This document shows positions 1 to 10,100 of a stretch of DNA of 15,695 nt, in pieces. The translations under genes were made by a program, and so were the position numbers. Numbering within the stretch: the first letter of the stretch is position 1; each line of letters begins with the position of its first letter. Origin of the DNA: Parachlorella kessleri (lineage: Eukaryota > Chlorophyta > Trebouxiophyceae > Chlorellales > Chlorellaceae); the NCBI GenBank assembly GCA_001598975.1, contig BBXU01000621.1:1-15695 (forward strand). The letters run 5' to 3'. The notes under the pieces are model-generated. The model searched no databases. It saw only the letters and a list, made by a program, of their open reading frames with translations, and was not told where the DNA came from.

Positions 1-50
1 CCCCCCCCCCAACCCACACACACACACACCACCACCCGCCCCACCCCCAA
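1..50. repeat. C-rich and (CA)n low-complexity tract
   Basis: A run of ten C is followed by about nine CA dinucleotides and then a CCACC/CCCC-rich stretch. It is a simple-sequence repeat; such tracts are common between genes and in introns of these algae, and often sit at assembly breaks. Confidence 0.9.
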
Positions 51-181
51 ATGACCATTGCTTAAAGCCGGTACGTGGTCTGGTTGAAGAGTCACAACCA
101 CAGATGCATGCTGGGGCAATCCTGGGGTAAGCCTCCACTGCCAAGAGTGTTGAGCAAATCGCTCAGCACGGCAAGCGACGG

Positions 182-186
182 TTACA
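182..186 (-). terminator. Candidate TGTAA poly(A) signal
   Basis: TTACA on the plus strand is TGTAA on the minus strand, the usual chlamydomonadalean polyadenylation signal. I saw no other on the minus strand between this point and the last family exon near 1846. If used, the transcript would end a little left of 182, leaving a long 3' UTR or extra terminal exons. A five-base motif is weak evidence alone. Confidence 0.35.
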
Positions 187-1117
187 GGCGAGAAGGAAAG
201 AGGCAGTCCTGCTAGTTGTGCTTAGGTACAAGCATGCGTGTCTGGCCAAGGAAAGTCAGTTGAACTCAGTCGGAGTCAGCACGGAAAGACACTTGAAGCC
301 ATTCAAATTCTGTAGAGGTCCCCCAATGAATAGCCCGGGTGTAGTACGTTTCGTAACGAGGAATGAAACATGGGGATGCTTGGCTTGCGACAGGTACTCA
401 GCCCACTTGGTCATGTAGTGCTTGCTGCTTCCAAGGCTGGCCGCAGGCAAGCAAGTGCCTGGATGGCGACCTAAAGCCCGATGACCTAAAGCCCGATGAA
501 TTGCTGGTGAAGAAGGGTCACATTGCAGCAAGACACAAGAATGTGCTGCAGGAAGGTCGTCAGGGCTCAGGGCGGCGCAAGCAGTCATGTCGGGAACCTG
601 CACAGATGAAGCCGGGCCATATCTGTGTTGTGCAGACGCCCAATGGGCTCTCAAAAGGCCAATCTGGGGTGGCTTGCCAACCAAAGCGCCCTGTGGCTCG
701 CCTGAAGCGCCCACGTCACGGCGAATGTATGACACCACATAATGCCTGCACAGTGCTGTGCTCACTGGCTAGCGGTGCTGCATGCAAGCTGCCATACTCA
801 CGCGAAGGAAATCTTGCGCGGTGTGCGGTGTGAATCCCAAAGAGAGGGGTCATCCCTGTCGCCGTCGCCATCTGCAAACAACAAGAAAGCCAATCACCCA
901 TGGGGCGCACCAGGGCCCTGAAGTGGTGCAGTACAGGGCGTCTGGCATGGGCACGCTTGAGATAGCGTGCTCATCACTGCTGTGAGCCTGTGCCTGAGCC
1001 GTTCTTGGATTAGAACAGGGGTGAAATGGCCGCGTCTGGCCGGACATAACACCCAGGAGGACGCTGAGATGTGCTCTGGCAGCAGTGAAGGCTGACTGTG
1101 TGACTTGCCACGCCCAC
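187..1117. other. No recognisable gene; possible 3' UTR or flank
   Basis: Open frames exist on both strands here but none resembles a known protein, none shows convincing splice-bounded exons, and codon content looks accidental. The stretch lies downstream of the last plausible exon of the minus-strand gene and upstream of the candidate TGTAA signal, so 3' UTR is the most economical reading. It contains one 15-bp tandem duplication. Confidence 0.4.
468..497. repeat. 15-bp perfect tandem duplication
   Basis: The 15-mer gacctaaagcccgat occurs twice head to tail (468-482 and 483-497) with no mismatch, so it looks like a recent replication-slippage event. It is outside any supported coding exon. 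Confidence 0.9.
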
Positions 1118-4100
1118 CTGAGTGGTGGCGGTGCATCTGCTCCTTGTAGGCCTTCACCTTGCGGGACACATCATGAGCGCCCGGCTGGGGCGAGACAGCC
1201 TGCGGCACGGCCAGCAGGCAACAATGGGTTTAAGAGGAAACCCATTGACTGCAACCCAGTCAAGCAAGCACCTTTCCATTTCGCCTGAACTCTGCAAGCT
1301 TCTCAATCCCTTGAATCCAGTGCCTGCCACACAAAACAAGCAAAGCATGAGACACCGCCTTAATCCCCACCCACCCCACCCCACCGACACCCCACTCCAC
1401 ACACACTAATGCACGCCTTGCGGGCAATCACCCACCTCGTTGTCCTTGGACGTGTTTTGGCTCACGACAATGCTCAGCTTGGCGGCCTCACTGCCGCTTG
1501 CTTGATGAGCTGCTGGTGACACCCAATCCTTGCCACGCCCCAAGCAGCTTCCAAGCAGCCGGCCTGCAGCACTCCTTACTGGGCGTGAAGGAAGTAGATC
1601 TCGACATTGTAGGCACCCGACCTCAGTGGTTCAGGCCCTCACCTCCAGCAAATGTCACCGATGCTCGCAGGTTGTTCACTTTGTCTTTCACTGTCCATGT
1701 TCAAGGCCGCACTACAGCCTTCAACCTGGATTCTCCAGGCTGCCTGCAAGTGATTCCTGCGCTTACCCAGCGCCCCAACCAGCCCCGCATTGGGTGCGCC
1801 CTGTTTGCGGAGGTGGTAACGATGCCTGTCCTCCTCCTGCTGGACATCAGTGCTGTCCAGCACCAGCTGCGCTACATCTACCTCCGAAGGCAGCTGGCTC
1901 AGCAGCTCAGCCACACGACGAGTCTCCTGCATACAGTGCGCGATCATGCAAGCGCCTTGCATGTGTCACTTGGCCCAATTCCCGCGCAAACAGCCTATAG
2001 CACTTGGCTGGGGCAACAACTGAGTAAGGCTGTGACCACCAGCCACAAGCGTAGGGAGCAGGTGGCCAATCTGCATGACACCCACCTTCTTAACTCGCCG
2101 CAGGTAAGGCGTGAGTTGGTAAAAGTGAAAGTAGACAATCAAAATCACGCCCACCACCAGGGCCGCTACCTGCGGAGCACGAGGGCAGCATGCCACAAGT
2201 CAATGGGTTGATCCATTAATCCAGAACAAGAGTGCCCGAGGCATGCACACAAGGTCTAGGAGTCAAGCAGGCCCAACAAGGGTGCGCTGTGCCTGCAAAG
2301 GGTGCCCTCAGGCCCAGGCACTCACTTGCAGGGCCGTTATGATCGCCATCCGCCCTTGCCCGTCGGAGACAAAGTCGGCAGTGTTGGTGAGGAGCCCATC
2401 CTGCAAGTGGCAACTGGATGTGTTCGGAAGCTCCCCACTTGCTGGCTTACAGGCTGACACTACGGCAGTGTACTAAAGATGAAGCGTTGGAGTACGGCTG
2501 ACATGTGCCGACATTGCGCCAGGGGAAAGGCCGGTCAAGCATAGTATGCTGCAAGTCACCAGCAATAGCACGCAAGACATACCCCTACTCCAGTGTAATC
2601 CAATAATTCATGTGTGTTACTTACATCAAGACTCCCGCCTTCCCTAGCCACGTTCCATAGGAACTGAAAATAGGGGTTCATGATAGAGACAGCGGCAGGA
2701 GGTGCACCAGCAAAGTCGGCGCAGTTTAACACAAATAGGTTGACCAACTGGTTGAGGCCATTTCTCGTAGCCTGCACGACCAAGGAGGGCAAGCACTTGG
2801 GAGACGCTAGCCGCAATCGAAGGCAAGTCATTGATTCGGACCTGCCTGTGGGGTCACTGTCAGGGCAGAATGCTATCGGAGCCGAAAAGGCACTTTTACC
2901 TGGTACAGCTTGTTGGTGGTTGGCAGACAGTCGGAGGCATTGATACTTAAACACCCATGACCAAACCACAGCTGCTCATGCTTGTTGCCGGTTTTCAGAG
3001 CGCCATCCAAATCCAATTTAATACTGCCATATAGCAAGCCATTAACATAACTCTGGATGTATGGGTAGTTGGCAGCAAGCCTGCACGGAGCATTCCATCA
3101 TGATGACACATTAGCTACCACTTGAGCAAGAATGCAAGAGATTCCTCACTTCTCAACACACTCTGCCAAAGCTATAACGATCATGGCGGCCCTTGCATCC
3201 TGGAGGAGGCCTACCACTGCAACTCACTGAGTTCTGTATTGGGTGACTTGCGCGGTCGTTGAAGCCAGTGCCATGCCCACTGCCTTGTTGAAGGCTGTGG
3301 CGGTGTAGTAGTGAAGTAGATTGGAAGCAACCACGTTTGATACCTGCAGCCGAACAACCCCACCTCTAGGCACACCCGGGCCCAGGCACAGTGTGACAAT
3401 GGGCTTACTCTGAAGCAACACAGGAGGCAAGGCCGAGGCGATGGACATGAGGAGCCACAGCACCAGCAGTACCAATAGTAAGACTCACTGAAGCAGTAGA
3501 TCCCTGAAGCCTGGCCATGGAGATTGAATATGTTATGCAAACCACTATACCCTAGAGCACAATGGGCGCCAGCATGACATAGGTGGCAAGTCCGGTGGTC
3601 CTCTGCAAGCATCTAGGCAGCTCGGGTGAGCAATAGGGCAACTGGGGTAACAGTTATGTTTGTAGGGAATGGGTGCCCAGGAGGTGCGCTGATGCATGCA
3701 GCCAGGCAAGCTTAAAAGGTTGTCTGATGCTCGCACCCCACATCACCAACGATTGCTTACAAGTTTGCGCTTGGGTGCCGACAGGTTGAAGCCCAGCCCG
3801 CTCCCACTGCCACCTTGCTCATTCTTCTGCTCCTGCTGCTGCTGTTGCTGCAGCATGGGATGGTCAGGAGCTATGCGTCACGGATTAAGCGGTCTTCCTC
3901 GAACACCAGAAAACGGGACCCTATTCGGCATGTAAGGTCCTAAGGTGGGGTCAAGCGCGTCACGGGCTGGTATACCTGCTAAAACAAACCCTCACTTACC
4001 CGCATCCAGGCTTCCCCATCTTCATCATCACCCTCCTGGTCGTCCTCTAGCGACACCTGTACCTCCTTGGTAGCCAGCTGCAGCGCCACAGGCCGAGGGA

Positions 4101-7100
4101 CTGCCTGCAAGAATGCTCATAGCAACTTGGGAACTCTGCACTGACTGGTCAAGGAGCTTGCGCCATGAGCCTTCAAGCTGACATACTGAGTCAATCTTGT
4201 TCACAAGCACGACATCTTCCCTAACCCTTTGTCGATGGCTTCTTCCACCTTGGACTTGACCCACTGTCTGAGCACAGGTGTAGTTCTTACCAGAAAGGTA
4301 TTGAACAACCTGAGACGAGCACGGTTCACTAGGGTGGGCAGCACATAAAGAACCAGGCAACAAATCGGGATCAACCCTCCAGCTTCGCAAGCCAGGAATA
4401 TAATGATGTCCTGCAGGAGGGGCGGTGGAAACCATCACGAGACTAGCTTATGACTCTTGACCACCATAGGAAGCCAGCAGCGATGACCTCACTGTGTACT
4501 GGCACTGGCGATGCGCGCTTTGTACCGCTCCCGCCCTCTATTCTCAGGCAGCTGCTGTAATGTGCGCTCAGACTCACCTTGGTTTGCTGCTGAAGTTTGA
4601 GCTTACTGACATGGGTTTGGTATCCTAAGTTTTGGAGCAGGCCATTGGAAAGAGCATTATAGTTGTTGCCCATAAACGTAAGCTCCTGCAAGGCCAGCAC
4701 CACTACAGTACTATACACTACTGTAGTGTAGATACGGCTTCTTAAAGCACACATCTCGTAATATGTAATATAATCTCCTTGCTTCCTCTCTCATATGCTT
4801 TGATCATCAGGGCATGTCGGCAGCATCCTACCGTATTATTGCTTAGAGTCCTGGCGGCTGGGGTTACTGCTGCAGCCGCAAGCAAGCGACCGGCAACAAG
4901 GTAGCGCTGAGACAGGTCCCACAGTGAGGTGTTGTACTGCCTGCAGGACAGGAGGAACTGACCTGAAGTGACAAACATACCTATGCGGGGGTTACCAGGA
5001 CACACAAACATCCTCTGCCAACAACCCTGATGCTTGTACCCTATGCCTACGCTATGGTCAACAGTGCGTATGCACACGACAGCTCACCTGCTTGGTGACA
5101 GCTGTTTGACATTTATGCCGCCTAGGGTGCCAATCAGGAGCATTTGCTGTTCGTCCGTGGGTGGCATGGTCAGCTTGTTGCGATTGCTCCCAAACATGAC
5201 ATCCTCAATCATCGCCTCCAGGGTAGCTGCCTGCAGGGAATCACCTGGGCAATCAGCAAGCTGCCTGTTGCGAATGAACTGCAGCCACCTAACAGCCAAG
5301 GCAACAGGCGATGGCAAAAACCAGGCAAACAGGAGCGAGGCTTCGTATCACCACCTTTGTGACCATGAAGGGATCATAGTACTGTAAGTAGGACGCTGCC
5401 GTTGCCGGGCCTGCAGGGAAAAGCGGTTGGCAGGTTATCTTGGCCACGTGTGCATGTGTCAGAAACACTTTGCACGGTGGGGGATTAATGAATAGTGCAG
5501 CGCCAAGCTCAAATCAGCTCACTCATGTATGGCAAGCCATGGGGATTGGTCACGTCTGTGCTCGCCACAAGGATGCGCGCGATAGTCATCATCTGCAGCA
5601 AGTTGAACCCTGCTGCAGACATCTGTGACGGTAAAACCAAGCTGTAGACAACGCACTGCACAGAAAGGTACATGGGGTAACAACATGGGTAGACCTCAAT
5701 TTCATTAGTGACCGCTTGAAAGACGCTGCACCTTCCACTTGCCTTGCAGGCACTAACAATTGTGGTTCCCGCATTCACAACTTCAGTAAAGAAACTGTTT
5801 TGGCTTTTTATGCCTTCGATGGTCAGGCCGAAGAAGACGGCATGCACACCCAGAAGCAGGCAGCATATTGCTACAGAGGCCCTGCAGGCACATAGGCAGT
5901 GCTCATTCAAAGCCGCCTTCTGTTAAAAGCAGGGGAGAGTCCAGCAACTCTGCCAATTATTACCTTGCCAAAGTCCGGACTGTTTTCTGGGCCTTTGGGG
6001 ATGTCAGCAGCTTGTTCAGCTTGCGGAGGCGCTTGGCCCGCTGGTAGTCACCACCGTTGCCCCGCATCTCGCTTTCCTGCGGTCGTCAAGGAGCAGCTGA
6101 CCACTGGGGGAAGCCCCGACAGACTTGCTGAGTACTGACCACAATCATTTTGTGGGTGGCTAAGAAACTCCCGGCACTGCAGCCCACAATTGACTGCACA
6201 TTGATCACCACTGGGCTCCGTCCACAGTCTAGTCTAGTCTAACAGCGTACCGCCACCTGACCATGCTGCCGTGAGTCCCCCAAATGGGGCCAACAAAAAG
6301 CCAGGATGTACTATGCCCACAAACCACAAGATCCAAGTACCAATTCTTAATGGCATGCACCACCCCGTCCGGACGGGGAAACCAACAGAAAACACAACCA
6401 AAGGTCTATCCCACCAAGCTTCTCCATGTGTCCTTCATAGCACAAGCACTTAGCCAATTGAAGGCAACCCGCGAGCCGCCCCCAGCGTTCATTTTGTCCT
6501 GCTGCTGCCGTCTGGCCCCGCTCAGGTCTAGCTGCTTCAGATGCTCCTCATAGACCTGGGGTAGCAAGGGGTTGGCAAGCCGTCCACAGCACGCACCTCA
6601 GGATCGACAGCAGAAGCGCCATCATTGTTGGAGGTGCCGTCTTCCACTGAGTGTTCCGAGCGCCCATCGGCTGCAGATATGTAATTAAGAGATTTGCTAG
6701 TTTGCAGGTTCAAGTTGTGCGGAGTGGTTTTACTTGCAGCGCCACACTTGCACTCTCAGTTTCAGAGTATCAGGCAAGGACATGAAACAGGCACGACACA
6801 CCTGACTGAGCCTTGCCTGCTACCCCTAGGCGGGTGATGGCAGCAATTCTGCAGCCAACACTAGGGCTTGTGGAGGTCGCAGGAGGAGGGCTGGGCACTT
6901 ATTGTTCCATACCCAAGGCGTCTAGTCTAGTCTAGTCTTACAGCTTTCCGCCACCCTTGCGGGTCAGTCACAATCTTGTCACACCTAGAAATGAAATCTC
7001 AACCAGGCTGCTACTAGGCAGGCAGTGACTACCGTTTGCTGCAGGCTGAACCACTGGATCCCCACCACAATGGAACGACCTTGGGTCTTGAAATCACAGC

Positions 7101-10100
7101 TAGGATTGACACACTGACGGTGACCGGTTTGATGGCATGCACCACTCGAGCGCTGCTAGCTGGCCGCCACCCCTTCATCACAAAGCCCGCTAGCCCTCGC
7201 TTTCATGGATATGGAGACTTGAATCCTCAACTTGGGCGCCTACTCCAAGCCGCCCAGCTAGTATATCGGCCGGGGTTCGATCTGGGGCTGGGGTGCATGG
7301 GTGTCAGACGGGAAACTCCCAAAACCCGTCCAACCAGTGCACATGGGGAGTGGGATTAGGGAGCCCCAGTGCACACACGAGGAGTAAACTCGACTCGCTC
7401 CCAGCACCACACAGTCCATAACCAATCGTGTTTAAGGTCCACGACCACGACCCAAGGCGTCAGTACCAGGTATGTGTAGAGGCCAGCTCACCGCACATGC
7501 CAGTACGATGTGCAAAGGCCAGTAGTACAATGTGGACCACTGGCACTGGGACTACTGCCCCCCTGCGGTCTTGCACATATGACTCCTTGTGCAGGTCATG
7601 CTGATGTCAGCCGGCCCACTGCCGAGCGCAAGGACACTCACGGAATATCCTCTGGCTCTGGAGAGTTGCTGCGGCTGCTCTTGGGTGAGGCTGCTGCGGC
7701 AGCGGCTCCACAGCGGCTCAACTCTTCCAGCAGGCTGGGACGGACCCAAGACGACGGCTGAGCAGGGTGCACTGTCACCCGCACCACCCACCTGGTAAAA
7801 GGCACATCAGTGTGGCACATGGACAGCCTGAACCCGAGGGTGACATCCAGGCACAGAACAAGTGCGGAAGCACAAAGGTGTCGTCCCACCGCAGACCCAA
7901 ATTTATACTAGCTGCAGCTTGTCCAGCAGAAGGCCTAAGGATTGGTGCAACCAGACTTGCCTGCTTCCATCACCATGTTTGTCTGCACCCTGCAGTTGCA
8001 CCAGCATGCGCGACCCATCCACCTGCAGACCAGATGCCCCAACCCCGCAGTTAGCAACCTAGGGAGGATTCATTGCAAGGCCCCTCCCGCAAGGCCAAGC
8101 CTACTGGTGTACGCGCATTTTGGAATACAGTTAATCATGAGTCATCTCCAGCCACTTCAGCTGGATGCAGCGATACCCGCAGCTATCTACCCTGCCTAAC
8201 AACTCATCCGAGAGCCAAGGTGCAAGTGCTGCTCACATGAAGTGCCTCCATCTCCAGCTTCTCCCCCACAGCCTGATCGCCGCCGCGCTTGAGCTGCGTA
8301 CGCTTCACAGCCAGAAAGTCCTCCGCCCGTGCCGTGCTCCTGACAAGTCCTGCTCCAAGGTGAATGCAAAAACAGAAGCATGAACGGCACTAGTCATAAG
8401 CAGCAAAATCCACTTTTCCGTTTTATGGCCTTGAGAGGTTACCTGGCTAAATAACATAATATAGACTGTTCCGCTATCCAGTTTCACACAGAGAACCTGC
8501 CTGGGTGTTTGATGAACCGTGTGATAGCACGGCCCTTCAAGGCGTTAGTCCCAAACAGGTAAGTGCTCTCGACATCTGCAGCAGGGCGCATCAGCAGCAA
8601 ATGTAGTACTGTAGTAGCCGCCAGTTTTGAAGCTGGGTGTGGCAAGCGCTCGAGGGCCCAGTGTGCGGCCAGGGCACATGGCAGTATATGTACTGGGACT
8701 ACCTTGCATGCAGGAAGTGACGGTGCTTGCAAGCGTTGCCTACTCAGCAGCCAGACACTATCTAGCAGACATGCGAACCTGCTGCCTTGATCTTCAAGTG
8801 TGAGTCAATCTCCAAGACCGCTTCCAGCATGCTGTCCTGCCGGAGCTTCACCACATGCAGCTGCCCTCCTGCAGCAACGCAGGTAACTACAATGGCCCTG
8901 CCACTTCTACTGGGCAGAAAATGGAGGCTTGAACAAGGCCCTGTTCAAGCCCCCTATTCCCTGCAGGGCCATATGTGAGCCCTCCTCTCTGCCATGGGGC
9001 ACATTGGCGACCACGGTTGCGATCGCAGGACCGCAACTCACCATCAGCGACATCCTCCTCCTTGACGGTACCCTCATCCACCAACTGCGAAGCAAGAAGC
9101 GTTGCTGAGGAGGGTGGGTCCACAGAAGCAGGTTGCTTAGACAAGTGGGATAACAAAGCTCCTCGGACGTCCCGCACAAGCATTTGCATCCTGAAACAGT
9201 GCATGTGCAGCCTGGGCGAGACACGTACCCCTTGGACGTCCAGGTCAGTGTCTCCGACCTGCACACCAGCAGCGGTGGAGTGGGTGGTTCAGGTATCAAG
9301 CGGCAGGTCTTGGTGTCCTGTTTCGACATGTGCAATCTGTATTAGATGAAGGAATATCCACTGATTGTGAATACCTAAGCCAGCTCAGGACAGTCCATGA
9401 GCCCAGCTGTACCAGCCTCACCGGCAGCACCACCATGCGGCAAGGGATGGCTGCGGCAGCTGCTAACGCGGCGCCCTTGCTGCCGCGCTTCAGCTGCTTG
9501 GCGGCTGCTACGCTGGGAATGAGGCCCACACGGAAAGAGGCAGAGCCTCGCGCAGCTGCAGCAGTGGGGCAATACTGTAGTGTCTCAGCATGTTCAGTGG
9601 CCTTCTGGTGTTGCTCGGTGAACATCAGGCACTGAATCATCATTTATCCCAAAGCGAGCTTCAGCTTGCCGGCCACCAATTGCAGGTCATTGGATAAGCC
9701 TTACTGCTACTACAGGCTCCAGGTGAGCAGGTGAGCCCTGCTGGCCTTAACTTGCCTTGTACCCTGGCGGTCTCATCCGCAAGCCTGGACAGCAGTTGGG
9801 GCCCTGAGGGCCAACCATGCTGGACGCCCGCTGGCTTGGCAAAGTCTTGTACAACTTCTGTGATGTACTTCCCGCTAAGCTCAGTAATGTCCTGCAGGTG
9901 AGAATCGTAATATGATATCGTTACGGGTAACCGGGGCCATGGCATGCTCGGGTGGGCTTTGGAGTTTGAAGCCTAGACTGCAGCAGCACATGCAGGACCC
10001 TGGCAGGCGGGAAGTCACCTGGCCAAACCCTTGCAGTGCTGTGGCAGGGTCAGCTCTAACGGCCAGCACCCTGCCGTCTGCATGCACCAGCAGCAGCATC

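Larger units (their letters stand above)
1118..1926 (-). other. C-terminal cytosolic tail exons, end uncertain
   Basis: Exon 1846-1926 reads ETRRVAELLSQLPSEVDVAQ, the standard post-membrane helix of the family, and is secure at its right end. Its left end could be 1846 (gtccag donor, phase 0) or 1767 (gtaagc donor, phase 1), or the exon could read on to a TGA at 1639-1641 as a final exon. Possible further exons are 1436-1486 (KLSIVVSQNTSKDNE) and 1118-1199 (SRKVKAYKEQMHRHHS), which join in phase 0 but show no family match I recognise. If the last is not spliced again it runs to a TGA at 894-896. The stop codon is therefore not fixed. Confidence 0.45.

Noticed and set aside
256..765. 169-codon minus-strand open frame near the left end
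   Set aside because: No recognisable domain, no splice-bounded structure, and an equally long frame lies opposite; likely chance in GC-rich DNA.
1498..2211. Longest plus-strand open frame, 237 codons
   Set aside because: It is antisense to the conserved exons 1846-1926 and 2086-2169; its apparent composition comes from their complement, and the protein resembles nothing known.
3405..3475. Hydrophobic stretch that could be another membrane helix (LLVLLVLWLLMSIASAL)
   Set aside because: It needs a poor acceptor and the wrong phase. Splicing 3488 to 3344 (gtgagt to ctgcag) joins two family exons in phase 0 and makes this stretch intron.
6218..6589. 10-bp direct repeat ccgtccacag around repeat copy 1 as a target-site duplication
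   Set aside because: The interval would include the coding exon 6415-6555, and 10-bp repeats are expected by chance in a window of this size.
7235..7300. tRNA-like B-box (ggttcgatc at 7274-7282) suggesting a SINE
   Set aside because: No A-box at a proper distance, the T-arm pairs poorly, and no poly(A) or simple tail at the element's end.
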